Assembly: GCF_030408715.1 (NCBI RefSeq)
Contig: NZ_CP047202.1
Coordinates: 62,001 to 126,000, forward strand
DNA length: 64,000 nt
Reading direction: 5' to 3'
Source of the DNA: Corynebacterium confusum
GTDB lineage: Bacteria > Actinomycetota > Actinomycetes > Mycobacteriales > Mycobacteriaceae
The notes beneath the pieces were generated by a model. The model was given only the letters and a program-made list of their open reading frames with translations. It did no database searches and was not told the origin of the DNA. Both the position numbers and the translations under genes were made by a program. This document shows positions 43,716 through 53,231 of the stretch, in pieces. Each line of letters opens with the position of its first letter. Position 1 is the stretch's first letter.

Positions 43716-44069
43716 ATGACCGCAAAGCAGAAAACTACCGCCGCCATCGCCCTCGGGCTGATGGTTTTCGCTTTGGTCGGGGGACTGGCACTGACGGCGG
43801 TAGACATCGCGTGGGGGATCTTCTTCTCCTCGGCCGCGCTCATGCTGAGCCCGTTCGCCGGCATGGCCATGCTCGCCGGCGTGCGCTTCCTGCGCGCCAG
43901 CGGGCTCGTCAAGGCCTTCTTCGGCGTCGGCGGCGTCCTGCTCCTGGCAGCCATCGCCCTGTTCTTCGTGAACCCCTCGGGCACGGGCCTGCCGATGCTC
44001 ATCGGCGGCGCGACCTGCGGCATCGCCGGCCTGTGCCTGTTCAAGCCCCGGGTGGTAACGCATGGCTAA
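43716..44069 (+). CDS. Small membrane protein (DUF-like, four helices)
   Basis: A 117-residue protein with four hydrophobic helices separated by very short loops (IALGLMVFALVGGLAL, GIFFSSAALML, GVGGVLLLAAIALFF, MLIGGATCGIAGLCLF). It starts immediately after the ftn terminator without a ribosome site, and GTATTTT just upstream could be part of its promoter, giving a near-leaderless mRNA. It overlaps the HAD gene by 8 bp. No family is recognised with confidence. Confidence 0.7.
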   Translation: MTAKQKTTAAIALGLMVFALVGGLALTAVDIAWGIFFSSAALMLSPFAGMAMLAGVRFLRASGLVKAFFGVGGVLLLAAIALFFVNPSGTGLPMLIGGATCGIAGLCLFKPRVVTHG

Positions 44070-44661
44070 AACCAAGCTGCTCTTCGATCTGTACGGCGTG
44101 CTCATGCGGTTGCCCTCGGCCGCGGACCGCCTCCTCCTCGAGGAGACGCTCGGCGTGCAGGATAGCGCTCGTTTCTGGGACACCTACGAGGAGCTGCGCC
44201 CGCCCTACGACGCCGGGCTAGTCTCCGACGAGCGCTGGTGGACCACGCTCGCCCGCCGCAGCGGCCTAGGCGACATCGACACCAGCCAGGCCGTGGCCGC
44301 GGACATCGCGGGCTGCCTCGAGGCGGACACGGAGATGGTCGGCTTCGTGCAGTCGCTTATCGATGCCGGCCACTCCGTCGGCATCCTTTCCAATATCCCG
44401 ACCGGGCTCGCCGCCGTCGTGCGGCGCGAGCACCCCTGGCTAGAGGATTTCGCCGCCGTCACCCTGTCCTGCGATATCGGGGTGGCCAAGCCGGAGGAGC
44501 AGGCCTACCTCGTCGCCGTCGACGCCCTCGGCGGCACCCTCAAGGACACCCTCTTCTTCGACGACCGCGACGACTTCGTGCGCGGGGCCCGCGAGGCGGG
44601 GTTGCGGGCCGAGTGCTTCGACGGCATCGATAGCGTGCGGAAGGTGCTTTCTACACCCTGA
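44062..44661 (+). CDS. HAD-superfamily hydrolase
   Basis: A 199-residue protein with motif I FDLYGVLM (nucleophile Asp; a Tyr replaces the second Asp, as in haloacid-dehalogenase-type and some phosphatase members), motif II ILSNIP, motif III Lys in VAKPEE and motif IV LFFDDRDDFV. A helical cap spans about residues 15-90. The substrate is unknown. It overlaps the upstream membrane-protein gene, indicating co-translation, and overlaps the convergent ROK gene by 11 bp. Confidence 0.85.
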   Translation: MAKTKLLFDLYGVLMRLPSAADRLLLEETLGVQDSARFWDTYEELRPPYDAGLVSDERWWTTLARRSGLGDIDTSQAVAADIAGCLEADTEMVGFVQSLIDAGHSVGILSNIPTGLAAVVRREHPWLEDFAAVTLSCDIGVAKPEEQAYLVAVDALGGTLKDTLFFDDRDDFVRGAREAGLRAECFDGIDSVRKVLSTP

Positions 44662-45739
44662 CCTTGCGCAGCTCGAGCGGCACGCGCAGCAGCGGGTCCA
44701 GGGCGACGGCGCGCGCGACCGCGCGGACGATCTCGCGGTGGGTGGGGATCATGCGCAGCTGGACCTCGGCATCGGGGGCCTCTTCCCGTACGGCGTTGGC
44801 GAAGCGGCGCGGGGCCTGCGGATCATCCACGAAGGCGGAACCGGCCACCACCACGGTGTTCGGGTGGTGCTCGCGCACCAGCCGGGCGGCGACCACGCCG
44901 AGATCGTGCGCGCGCTCATCGAGGATGGAGCGCGGGGCATCGGCAATGCTGTCGACCGTAACGCCCTGCTCCGCCGCCTTCTTGAGCACCGCCGCCGTCG
45001 AGAGGGAATCCTGTGCGGGGCGGCCCTGCGGATCGGTCAGCGGGGTCAGCTGCTGGACCCCGTCGTCGTTGGACAGGGCCGCGCCGATGGAGTCGTCCGC
45101 AAAAAGCACCAGGACCTTGTCCTCGGAGGCTATGTCCGCGGCCTGGGTCTCGGAGCCCAGGATCGCGGGGATGGCTGCGGTGACCACGACCGGCACGCTG
45201 AACTGGAAGCGCAGGCGCTCGGCGATGTCGACGCCATTCCACCCCAGGTTCGGGGCGTAGACGAGGCCTTCGTCGTCGACCTGGCCGGAGGTGGTCACGC
45301 CGACGGAGACCAGCGCCTGGTCCAGGCCTGCGGTCAAGCGGTTGATTCCGGCCATGATGTGCTCGATGAAATCCGCCTCGCTCAGCGATGCCACCGGGGT
45401 CGTGATGTCATCCTCCCGAATTGTGCGGCCCTTCGTGTCGTAGAGGCCGATATAGGTCGAGGAGGTGCCGATGGCGATGCCAGCCAGCAGCCAGTTGTTC
45501 TCCGCTACCTCCAGCGGCACCGTCGGGCGCCCGCGGCCCTTCGTGCGGGTCAGGTCGGTGCGCTCTTGGATGAGCCCGGCCTGCAACAGCGCCGTGGTCG
45601 CGCGCGTGATGGTGGGCTGGGACAGGCCGGTCGCTTCCACTAGCTCGCTCCGAGTGACGATCGGATTGAGGCGCACCAGGTGGAGGCACTTGGCGGCGGG
45701 CGTGCGTGGGCGAGTGAAGGCCGGTCCTGGCTTGATCAT
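44651..45739 (-). CDS. ROK-family transcriptional regulator
   Basis: A 362-residue protein: a winged-helix domain in residues 1-70 (VTRSELVEATGLSQPTITRA) followed by a ROK domain with the ATP/sugar-binding core (VGVTTSGQVDDEGLVYAPN near 155). The Cys-rich zinc motif of sugar kinases is not visible, so it is a regulator rather than a kinase. The start MIKPGPAFTRPRTP is preferred over an upstream in-frame ATG because the operator pair lies just upstream. Probably autoregulated; the inducing sugar is unknown. Confidence 0.85.
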   Translation of the reverse strand: MIKPGPAFTRPRTPAAKCLHLVRLNPIVTRSELVEATGLSQPTITRATTALLQAGLIQERTDLTRTKGRGRPTVPLEVAENNWLLAGIAIGTSSTYIGLYDTKGRTIREDDITTPVASLSEADFIEHIMAGINRLTAGLDQALVSVGVTTSGQVDDEGLVYAPNLGWNGVDIAERLRFQFSVPVVVTAAIPAILGSETQAADIASEDKVLVLFADDSIGAALSNDDGVQQLTPLTDPQGRPAQDSLSTAAVLKKAAEQGVTVDSIADAPRSILDERAHDLGVVAARLVREHHPNTVVVAGSAFVDDPQAPRRFANAVREEAPDAEVQLRMIPTHREIVRAVARAVALDPLLRVPLELRKVRV

Positions 45740-45760
45740 GCAACTTAGTATAAAGCGAAC

Positions 45761-45818
45761 AGACTGCATTGTCTAATTCTATACGTTGACCGGTGGGCGA
45801 AATTAGACTGCATGGTCT
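45761..45818. promoter_or_regulatory. Twin palindromic operators of the ROK regulator
   Basis: The 14-bp inverted repeat AGAC-TGCATT-GTCT (45761-45774) recurs with one change as AGAC-TGCATG-GTCT (45805-45818). The centres are 44 bp apart, close to four helical turns. The first copy lies 22 bp upstream of the regulator's ATG. Binding of two dimers could loop the DNA. Confidence 0.7.
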
Positions 45819-45862
45819 AGCAAATGTGGTGCTTTGGTGCGAAAATGTCAGATTTTTCGACA

Positions 45863-47020
45863 TCACCCCCTCCGCCCGGCTATGACCTGCTCTACCGTCC
45901 GCAACCAATTGCAGGAGCGCGGGGACATCGGGCCCTCTGGGCCCGTGGCCTGCCAGGTGCCGTCGTTGAACAACCAGATGACGTCCGAGGTGTGCGGGTC
46001 GATGACGTAGGTCGCGCGACCGTCGGTCTTGATGTTGTGGTGGTGCTGGCACAGGTTGACGAGGTTGTACGCGGCCGTCGGGCCGCCGTCTTCGAAGTCG
46101 ACGCAGTGGTCCTTCTGGCAGCGTTCCGCCTTGACCGTGCAGCCGGGGTAGCGGCACGTGCCGTCGCGGCCGTTGACGAAGGCCTTGATGTCGTTCGGTG
46201 TCGCGTAGTTGCGGCTGCGCTTTTCCGCGATGTCCGACATGTGGCGGACGGTGGTTGCTGCGTCCGCCAGCTTCTGCCCGCTTTCGTGGCTAATCCAGCC
46301 GAATCCGGCGACGAAGATGGGGGCATTGGGGACGTCGCTGGCCTGGTAGAGGTTGAGGACCACCTGCGGGGAGGAGTATTCCCCGAGGATGAGGCCGGCG
46401 AGCGCGGCGGCCGGGCTGATGCCGCGTTCTTTGGCGGTGCGGGAAATGGCGTCGTCTAGTTGGGCGGTGGTTGCGGGGTCGTAGTCGGCGTAGATGCCGG
46501 CGCAGGATCCTGACTGGGACTCGCAGGAATAGTTGCCGCCGTCTGGGCCGGAGGTATCGGCCGATTCTTTCGGTGTGTCTTCGGGCTGTTCTGTGGCCAC
46601 CAGGCTGTTGAGCTTGCGGCGCAGGTTGGCGTAGGACGGCAGGCGCTGGCCTGGGCGGGCAGGGTTGAGGTATTTGTTTAATTCAGTATCTATGCGTTTT
46701 AGAACGTCCTGGGTGGGCTCGCCCAGGTTATTTAAGACCTGGTCGATCAGGGTGAGGTAATTGAAACCGATGTGCTGGAGTCTTTCCACGGTTTCTTTGA
46801 GCTGGGGCAGGGTGTCGAGGCGTTCGAGGGCTAAGCAGCGGTTGAGGCAGGCGGTATAAGAAAGGCCGGTGCGCGCGGCGAGGTTGCCGACGGTGGTCTC
46901 GCAATCCTCGTTAATGGGCGGGCGGAGGCGTTGCCACAGGTGGTAGTCAACGCGGCGGATCTGGGTGGCGTCGTGGGCGATTGGGCAGTTCGGTGTATTG
47001 ACGGTGTAATAAGGGTCCAT
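45863..47020 (-). CDS. HNH endonuclease signature protein (DUF222/13E12-repeat type)
   Basis: A 385-residue protein. The N-terminal helical DUF222-like part (LAARTGLSYTACLNRCLAL, a helix-turn-helix-like segment) is followed by a C-terminal HNH nuclease motif with CRYPGC, CQKDHCVDFEDGG and NLCQHHHNIKTDGRA. Such genes occur in many copies in actinobacterial genomes and on phages; their natural role is unclear. A Cys-containing insert (NYSCESQSGSCAG) sits mid-protein. Confidence 0.85.
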   Translation of the reverse strand: MDPYYTVNTPNCPIAHDATQIRRVDYHLWQRLRPPINEDCETTVGNLAARTGLSYTACLNRCLALERLDTLPQLKETVERLQHIGFNYLTLIDQVLNNLGEPTQDVLKRIDTELNKYLNPARPGQRLPSYANLRRKLNSLVATEQPEDTPKESADTSGPDGGNYSCESQSGSCAGIYADYDPATTAQLDDAISRTAKERGISPAAALAGLILGEYSSPQVVLNLYQASDVPNAPIFVAGFGWISHESGQKLADAATTVRHMSDIAEKRSRNYATPNDIKAFVNGRDGTCRYPGCTVKAERCQKDHCVDFEDGGPTAAYNLVNLCQHHHNIKTDGRATYVIDPHTSDVIWLFNDGTWQATGPEGPMSPRSCNWLRTVEQVIAGRRG

Positions 47021-47300
47021 GACATTCTCCCCGAATGATTATGTCGTAACTATGTTCTAACCCAACCCCCATAATAAATTCCCAAACCCGCACCGCAACC
47101 CCCATAGTAAACCTTTTCGAAAACATGTTTGAATTTTCAAAGGAGAATGGCCCGGGATCTGATGCTTAAGTGTTATCTTCCTGCGGGCAGCCGGAAAAGA
47201 CCAGGTACGGGCGACTTTGGCGGGGCAGGAAGCATTCAGCGTTCTCCCTGCGCCGCGCCAGGTGGCGGTGAAGTAGGGAAAGTGGCTAGACTTCCCAATC

Positions 47301-48962
47301 ATGAGTTCCGAGCATAACGCCGAGCGCCAGCCTTCCCTTCTGGACGCTTCGTGCGATAATTTCGCAGCTGATTTGGCAGCCCTGACCCCTACCGATGCGA
47401 CGGCGTGGGGCGTTGCGGGCTACGAGGGTGAGTTGCAGGACTTCTCGCCCGAATACTACGAAGCCGTGGCGGACCGTACTCGCGAGATGATTGCGGATCT
47501 CGACGCCCTGGATGACTCGACGGACGAGTCGGACGACGAGGACGACTTCGACGACGTCGACTACGTGACCGCAGCCGTGCTGCGCGACCGGCTCTGCCTG
47601 GAGCTGGACATGCACCACCGCATGGAGGACTTGCGGCTGCTCAACAACATCGCCTCGCCGGTCCAGACCATCCGGGACACCCTCCTGCTCATGCCGCAGG
47701 AGACCGAGGAGGACCTGGACGCCATCCGCTCCCGCCTGTCCAAAGTGGGCAGCGCGCTGGCGGGCTATCGGGACTCGCTGACGGAGGCGGCATCGCACGG
47801 CTTGGTGGCGGCCAACCGCCAGATCAATGAGGTCATCGGCCAGTGCAACGCGCTGACGGATAGCGACTCGATGCTCGACGAGCTCGGCCTGGCCGAGGAC
47901 TCCGTCGAGGTGGAGCACGCCAAGCAGGCTTTCGAAGAATTCTCTGCCTGGCTGTCGACGGACCTGCAGCCGCAGGCGCCGACCTCGGACGCGTTCGGCC
48001 GCGAGCGCTACGAGCTGTTCTCCCACCTGTTCGTGGGCGACGTCGTGGACGTGGACGAGGCCTATCGCTGGGGCCTGGAGCAGCTGCACGAGATCAACGT
48101 CGAGCAGGAAAAGATCGCCCATAGCCTCTACGGCAACGAGTGCACCGTGCGCACGGCGATGCGCAAGCTCAACCAGGAAGAGCGCTACCTCCTGCGCGGC
48201 AAGGACGCGCTGGTGGAGTGGATGCACTCCACGGCCGACCGCGCCATCGAGGAGCTGGACGGCAAGTACTTCGACGTGCCGGAGCAGGTGCGCGAGATTG
48301 AGTGCTGCATCGATCCGGCGGGCACCGGCGGCATCTTCTACACCCAGCCGGCGGATGACTTCTCCCGTCCCGGTCGGATGTGGTGGTCGGTGCCGGCCGG
48401 CCAGGACGTTTTCCACACCTGGCAGGAGCTGACCACGGTCCACCACGAGGGCGTGCCGGGCCACCACCTGCAGATCGGTCAGGCCCTGGTCGAGCCGGAT
48501 CTGAACCTGTGGCGTCGCAGCGTGTGCTGGAACTCCGGCCACGGCGAGGGCTGGGCCCTCTACGCCGAGGAGCTCATGGCGGAGCTCGGTTACATGGATG
48601 ATCCCGGCTACCGGATGGGCCTTTTGGACGCTAAGCGCCTGCGGGCCGCCCGCGTGGTCGTGGACATCGGCCTGCACCTGGGCAAGAAGATGCCGGACGG
48701 CTCCGGCGTCTGGGACAAGTCCCACGTGCACACCTTTATGCGGGAAAACACCGCGATGGACTCGGCGAACCTCTCTTTTGAGGTCAACCGCTACCTGGGT
48801 TGGGCCGGCCAGGCGCCGTCGTACGCGCTGGGTGCGCGCCTGTGGCGCCAGACCCGCGACGAGGCAGTCGCGCAGGGCATGAGTGAGCGCGAGTTCCACG
48901 CCGAGGCGCTGGCACTGGGCTCGGTGCCGATGTCTATCCTGCGCGAGACCGTCCTCGACTAG
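47301..48962 (+). CDS. DUF885 family metallopeptidase
   Basis: A 553-residue protein, close to the usual DUF885 length. The zinc-site motif HHEGVPGHHLQ lies near residue 377 and the downstream GHGEGWALYAEELMAE near 413 supplies a further ligand. An N-terminal acidic stretch (DDSTDESDDEDDFDDVD) near residues 73-90 is unusual for the family. No signal peptide is visible, so it is probably cytoplasmic. Family members are peptidases of unknown physiological substrate. Confidence 0.88.
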   Translation: MSSEHNAERQPSLLDASCDNFAADLAALTPTDATAWGVAGYEGELQDFSPEYYEAVADRTREMIADLDALDDSTDESDDEDDFDDVDYVTAAVLRDRLCLELDMHHRMEDLRLLNNIASPVQTIRDTLLLMPQETEEDLDAIRSRLSKVGSALAGYRDSLTEAASHGLVAANRQINEVIGQCNALTDSDSMLDELGLAEDSVEVEHAKQAFEEFSAWLSTDLQPQAPTSDAFGRERYELFSHLFVGDVVDVDEAYRWGLEQLHEINVEQEKIAHSLYGNECTVRTAMRKLNQEERYLLRGKDALVEWMHSTADRAIEELDGKYFDVPEQVREIECCIDPAGTGGIFYTQPADDFSRPGRMWWSVPAGQDVFHTWQELTTVHHEGVPGHHLQIGQALVEPDLNLWRRSVCWNSGHGEGWALYAEELMAELGYMDDPGYRMGLLDAKRLRAARVVVDIGLHLGKKMPDGSGVWDKSHVHTFMRENTAMDSANLSFEVNRYLGWAGQAPSYALGARLWRQTRDEAVAQGMSEREFHAEALALGSVPMSILRETVLD

Positions 48963-48965
48963 GCG

Positions 48966-50021
48966 CTAGCGTTTCCTCCGCGTAAAGAGGCGGATGAGCT
49001 GGGGCAGGTAGCCGGCAATCACCAGCACGATGATGAGCCGGATGAGCTGGATGGCCACCACGGCTGGCCCGGCCCCGCCCTCGGAGGACAGCGCCAGGAC
49101 GGTCTCGAGCGCGCCGGGGCTGGTTGCCAGGTAGGCCTCGAAATAGGTGATGTCTAGCGTCCAGGTCAGCGGCCAAGCGGTGGCCGCACACAGGGCGATG
49201 ACCACGACGATATAGGTCACGGTGGCGGGCAGCTGCGCCGCGAACCGCTGCAGGGCGGGCCACGACAGTCCGCCGCCGCAGACCCAGCCGATGGACATGA
49301 ACGCCAAGATTCGGAAGGGCTCGATGGGCTGGAGGGTGAGCTCACCGGGCAGGAACAACGAGGCCAACACCGTCAGCAGGAGCGGTCCCATCACGCTCGG
49401 GGCGGGCAGGCGGAGGGACTTGCCGAGGGGCTCGCCGGCGAAGGCGATGGCCAACACGAGCAGGATCATCCACCAGTGCTGGTCTGGCTGCGGGGCGTCG
49501 ACCGGATGGGATTCGGCCGGGGTGGAAAGGAAGCCGACGACGACCGGCAGGGTCATGGACACGGTCAGCAGGCGCAGGTACTGGGTCAGCGCCACGTAGC
49601 GGTAGTCCGCGCCGAGGTCGTCGGCGAGCACCGGCATCATGGACGCCCCGCCGGGCAGCATGGACAGGATGCCAGTGTCTCGGTTGACGGCCTTCGGCTG
49701 GGCGCGGTGGAGGAGGAGCCCGCCGCCGACGCCGACTAGCACCGTCACCAGGGAGACCACGACGCCCGCGGGCAGGAAGCCGACGATGCGCGACAGCGGC
49801 ACCGTGGTCAGGGGGATCGCGGCCAGGATGCCGATGAACCCGCGGCTGAGCGCGTAGACGTGGCGGTTGACGGGCAGCTCTTTGCGGGTCACCAGCGCCA
49901 TGCCGGCGGAGACCACGATGGCGGCCACGATCCAGGCCGCCGGCACGTTCCAGTGGTCAAAGAGCCAGCCGAGGCCCACGGAGGCGGGCGCGACAATAAT
50001 CCAGCGCACTGCCAACGGCAT
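48966..50021 (-). CDS. AbrB/ammonia-monooxygenase-like membrane protein
   Basis: A 351-residue integral membrane protein of the AbrB family (PF05145) with about ten helices in two internally similar halves. The characteristic GILSMLPGGASMMPVLADDLGAD is in the middle (shortened: SMLPGGASMMPV). Relatives are described as putative transporters or regulators; no substrate is known. An AAGGAGG site precedes the ATG. It is convergent with the DUF885 gene (3 bp gap) and divergent from the TauE-like gene. Confidence 0.82.
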   Translation of the reverse strand: MPLAVRWIIVAPASVGLGWLFDHWNVPAAWIVAAIVVSAGMALVTRKELPVNRHVYALSRGFIGILAAIPLTTVPLSRIVGFLPAGVVVSLVTVLVGVGGGLLLHRAQPKAVNRDTGILSMLPGGASMMPVLADDLGADYRYVALTQYLRLLTVSMTLPVVVGFLSTPAESHPVDAPQPDQHWWMILLVLAIAFAGEPLGKSLRLPAPSVMGPLLLTVLASLFLPGELTLQPIEPFRILAFMSIGWVCGGGLSWPALQRFAAQLPATVTYIVVVIALCAATAWPLTWTLDITYFEAYLATSPGALETVLALSSEGGAGPAVVAIQLIRLIIVLVIAGYLPQLIRLFTRRKR

Positions 50022-50078
50022 GCGGGCACCTCCTTGTAAATTCGATCCCCTTTATACTATTGGCCTTATACTGTTGCC

Positions 50079-50849
50079 ATGGAAGTAGGCGCGGGAACCT
50101 GGGCACTGCTCGTGGTGGGGGCCGGGGTGGCCGGCTGGATCGACGCGCTCATCGGCGGCGGCGGGCTGGTGCTCATCCCCCTGATCTTGGCGCTGGTTCC
50201 CGGCGTGGCCCCGGCCACGGCGCTGGCGACGAATAAGGTGGCGGCGGTCTCGGGCACGGCATCGGCGGCGGTAACCCTGGTGCGCAAGGTGCGGCCGCCG
50301 GCGCGGGAGCTGGTGCCGATGGCGGTGCTGGCGGCGGTGGCCTCGGGCGTAGGCGCGCTGATGGCCTCGCTGCTCAACGAGGACGTGATGCGGCCGCTGA
50401 TCATTGTTCTGCTGCTCGCCGTGGGCACGTTCATTGCCTTCAAGCCGAGTTTCGGCGGCGGCGACAGCGAGGGGATCCACTCTGGCTGGCGGTCCTGGGC
50501 GGCGCTTTTAGCGACTGCCGCGGTGGCGTTCTACGACGGCATCTTCGGGCCGGGTACCGGCATGTTTTTGATCATGGCTTTTACCGCCATCTTCTCCCAG
50601 AACTTTCTGCGCTCGGCGGCGATGTCGAAGGTGGTCAACACCGCGACGAACCTGGGCGCGCTGGTCGTCTTCATCGTCGGCGGGCACGTGTGGTGGACGC
50701 TTGGCATCGTGCTGGCGGTGGCCAATATCGCCGGCGCGCAGCTGGGCGCGCGCACGGTGCTGGGCGGGGGTACGAGGCTTATCCGCTACGCCCTGCTGAC
50801 CCTCGTGGTGGTCATGAGCTGCTACCTCGCGTGGCAACAGTGGGGCTAG
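50079..50849 (+). CDS. TauE/SafE (TSUP) family membrane protein
   Basis: A 256-residue protein with eight hydrophobic helices and the TSUP landmarks GWIDALIGGGGLVLIPL near residue 20 and FYDGIFGPGTGMFLIMAF near 151. These proteins export sulfite, sulfoacetate or other small organic anions. Its stop overlaps the stop of the convergent hrpB gene (4 bp). Confidence 0.88.
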   Translation: MEVGAGTWALLVVGAGVAGWIDALIGGGGLVLIPLILALVPGVAPATALATNKVAAVSGTASAAVTLVRKVRPPARELVPMAVLAAVASGVGALMASLLNEDVMRPLIIVLLLAVGTFIAFKPSFGGGDSEGIHSGWRSWAALLATAAVAFYDGIFGPGTGMFLIMAFTAIFSQNFLRSAAMSKVVNTATNLGALVVFIVGGHVWWTLGIVLAVANIAGAQLGARTVLGGGTRLIRYALLTLVVVMSCYLAWQQWG

Positions 50850-53104
50850 GACGGGTCTTCCGGCCAGGCGTGTTTGGGGTAGCGCCCGCGCATCTCGGCG
50901 CGCACCTGCTGGTAGGGGCCGGACCAGAAGCTGGCCAGGTCGTCGGTGACCGCGAGCGGGCGGCTAGCGGGGGAGAGCAGGTGGAACTGGACAGGCAGGC
51001 CGGCTATCTCGGGGGAGGAATGCAGCCCGAAGCACTCCTGGAGCTTGACGCGCACGACGGGGCGGCCGCTCGCGTAGTCGATGCGTGGGCGCTTGCCCGA
51101 GGGGACCGTGAGACGTTCGGGCGCGGCGGCATCGATGTCGTTGGGCCACGGCAGCAGGCGCTGGAGCGCCGGGTACATGTCGACCTCGCGCGGGGGCTTG
51201 CCGCGGACGATGTCGCCGAGCTCCGGGCCCAGCCAGTACTGCGGATCGGCCTTTTGTGGATTCGGCCAGGGATCGCCGAGGCGCGCGTGGAGGAAGGCCA
51301 GGCGGTCGAAGAGCCGCTGCGCCTTGTCGGAGAAGTGGAAAATTTCTAAGCCAGTCCGTTCGAGCAGGCGGGTGAGGGCCTCTGCCGCGGCCTCCGGGCT
51401 GGGCTGGGTCGGGGTCGAGCTGAGCTCGATCTGCCCGGCCCGGCGGATCTGGCGGGCGCGCAGTTTGCCCTTGACGAAGTCGGTCTCCAGTTCTTCGGTC
51501 ACGCCGATGATGTTCAGCGCGTCTTCTTCGCTGAGGCGAGCGGCGGCGCGGATGGTGCCGCCCTCGGCGGAGCGGGTCACGACCGCGGTGGCCAGCCACT
51601 CGGAACCGTCGAGGCCGAGGTCGTGGGGAAGGCAGGCCCGCGTTCCGGAGGCCAGCAGGTAGGTGTCGTCTTTCACGCGGCGGCTGATCCAGCGGGGGAA
51701 GGCCAGCCCGGTGATGGCGCCGGGATCGCTGACGCCGCTGCCAGTGCTCACCAGTTTGGCCAGGCGCTGGGATTCGGACTTAGGGGCGCGCTGGCGGGCG
51801 ATGTCGCCGCGGGGATCGTCGGCCAGCACGGCGACGGTGGCCGCGGCGGACGGCCCGCATTCGATAAGGGCGCGGCCCAGGCGCGGGTCCAGCGGCAGGC
51901 GGACCAGGCGTTTACCCAGCTGGGTCAGGTGGCCACCCCGCAGGGCGCCGAGGGATTCCAGGTGTTCTCGGGCGCGGGCCAGGTGCTGCGGCTGGGGGCT
52001 ATCGAGCAGCGGGCAGTCGCCCCAGGAGGCCAGCTGCAGGGCGGCCTGGGTCAGATCCGTGGTAAGGATCTCCGGGGTGATGGCCTCGGCCGCGTGCTCG
52101 TAGTCGGCGGCGGAATAGGCGCGCACCACGGTGCCCGGGCCCTCGCGGCCGGCGCGGCCGGCGCGCTGGTCCGCGGTGGACTTGGCCGAGCTGATAGTGA
52201 CCAACCCCGTCATGCCGCGGCTGGCATCCAGCCGGGGCACGCGGGACAGGCCAGAGTCGATGACAGTGCGCACCCCGGGCACGGTCAGGGAGGACTCGGC
52301 CAGGGAGGTCGAGACCACGATCCGCGGGGTGGACGAGGGCTGCAGGGCCGCGTCCTGCTGCCGGGCATCCAGCCTCCCGTGCAGGGGGAAGCTGCCGGGC
52401 AGGCGGCCGACGACGTGTTCGACCTCGCGAACGCCCGGCACGAAGACCAAGGCGGAGTGCCCGGTGGCGGACACCTGCTCCTGCGCCAGCCGGGCCAGGT
52501 GGTCCAGGAATTCCCGGGAGCAGCTGCTGCGGCCGGGGTGCGGGCGGTAGGAGATATCCAGCGGGTAGGTCACCGCCGGGGTGCTGAGCGTTTCGGCTCC
52601 TAAGAATTCGGTGAGCTTGTCGCGCTCCAGGGTGGCGGACATGGCTACCAGCCGGAAGTCGTCGCGCAGCTCGGCTAGCTCCAGGCACATGCCCAGGATG
52701 AGATCGGTATCCAGCTGGCGCTCGTGGACTTCGTCGATGGCGACGGCGGACACGCCCTCCAGATCCGGATCCCGCAGCAGGCGCTGGAGGAGTACGCCCG
52801 GGGTTACGAACTCGACGTGGGTGCCGGGCTGGTGCTCGCCCTTGACGCTGAAGCCGACGGCTTTCGGGGCTCCGGAGAGGTGGCGCAGCCGGCGGGCGGC
52901 GGCGCGCACGGCCACGCGGCGGGGCGCGGTGACGATGACCTTGCCCCCGCAGTGGTTGGCCAGGGCGGGCGGGACCAGGGTGGTCTTACCGGTGCCGGGC
53001 GGGGCTTGGATGACTAGGCGCCCGGTGGCATCGACTAGCTTGGGCAGGCGGTCAATGACCCCGGCCACGGGCAGGTCGCGGCCGATCCGTGCGATGTCGA
53101 ACAT
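50846..53104 (-). CDS. hrpB: ATP-dependent helicase HrpB
   Basis: A 752-residue DEAH-box helicase. Motif I APPGTGKTTLVPPAL is near residue 30, motif II AIDEVHERQLDTD near 124, motif III SATLERD near 155, motif V IVVSTSLAESSLTVPGV near 260 and motif VI STADQRAGRAGREGPG near 305. The HrpB-specific C-terminal domain ends RYPKHAWPEDP, the family's typical terminus. The start MFDIARIGRDLPV was chosen over an upstream in-frame ATG as it matches homologues. Its cellular role is poorly defined. Confidence 0.93.
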   Translation of the reverse strand: MFDIARIGRDLPVAGVIDRLPKLVDATGRLVIQAPPGTGKTTLVPPALANHCGGKVIVTAPRRVAVRAAARRLRHLSGAPKAVGFSVKGEHQPGTHVEFVTPGVLLQRLLRDPDLEGVSAVAIDEVHERQLDTDLILGMCLELAELRDDFRLVAMSATLERDKLTEFLGAETLSTPAVTYPLDISYRPHPGRSSCSREFLDHLARLAQEQVSATGHSALVFVPGVREVEHVVGRLPGSFPLHGRLDARQQDAALQPSSTPRIVVSTSLAESSLTVPGVRTVIDSGLSRVPRLDASRGMTGLVTISSAKSTADQRAGRAGREGPGTVVRAYSAADYEHAAEAITPEILTTDLTQAALQLASWGDCPLLDSPQPQHLARAREHLESLGALRGGHLTQLGKRLVRLPLDPRLGRALIECGPSAAATVAVLADDPRGDIARQRAPKSESQRLAKLVSTGSGVSDPGAITGLAFPRWISRRVKDDTYLLASGTRACLPHDLGLDGSEWLATAVVTRSAEGGTIRAAARLSEEDALNIIGVTEELETDFVKGKLRARQIRRAGQIELSSTPTQPSPEAAAEALTRLLERTGLEIFHFSDKAQRLFDRLAFLHARLGDPWPNPQKADPQYWLGPELGDIVRGKPPREVDMYPALQRLLPWPNDIDAAAPERLTVPSGKRPRIDYASGRPVVRVKLQECFGLHSSPEIAGLPVQFHLLSPASRPLAVTDDLASFWSGPYQQVRAEMRGRYPKHAWPEDPS

Positions 53105-53231
53105 GTCATCCAAGCTTACGCACGACCCGCCCGGGTAAGCCAAGCACCAGGGAATTGTCCGGCACGTCCTTGTTCGTCATGCTGTCTATTGTGCCAACTA
53201 TCGCGCCGCTGGTTGTGCCAGACTGGGTGTC

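Noticed and set aside
47286..48899. 537-codon open frame antisense to the DUF885 gene
   Set aside because: It mirrors a GC-rich real gene, has His/Val/Gln-rich composition without domains, and no ribosome site; an artefact of codon bias.
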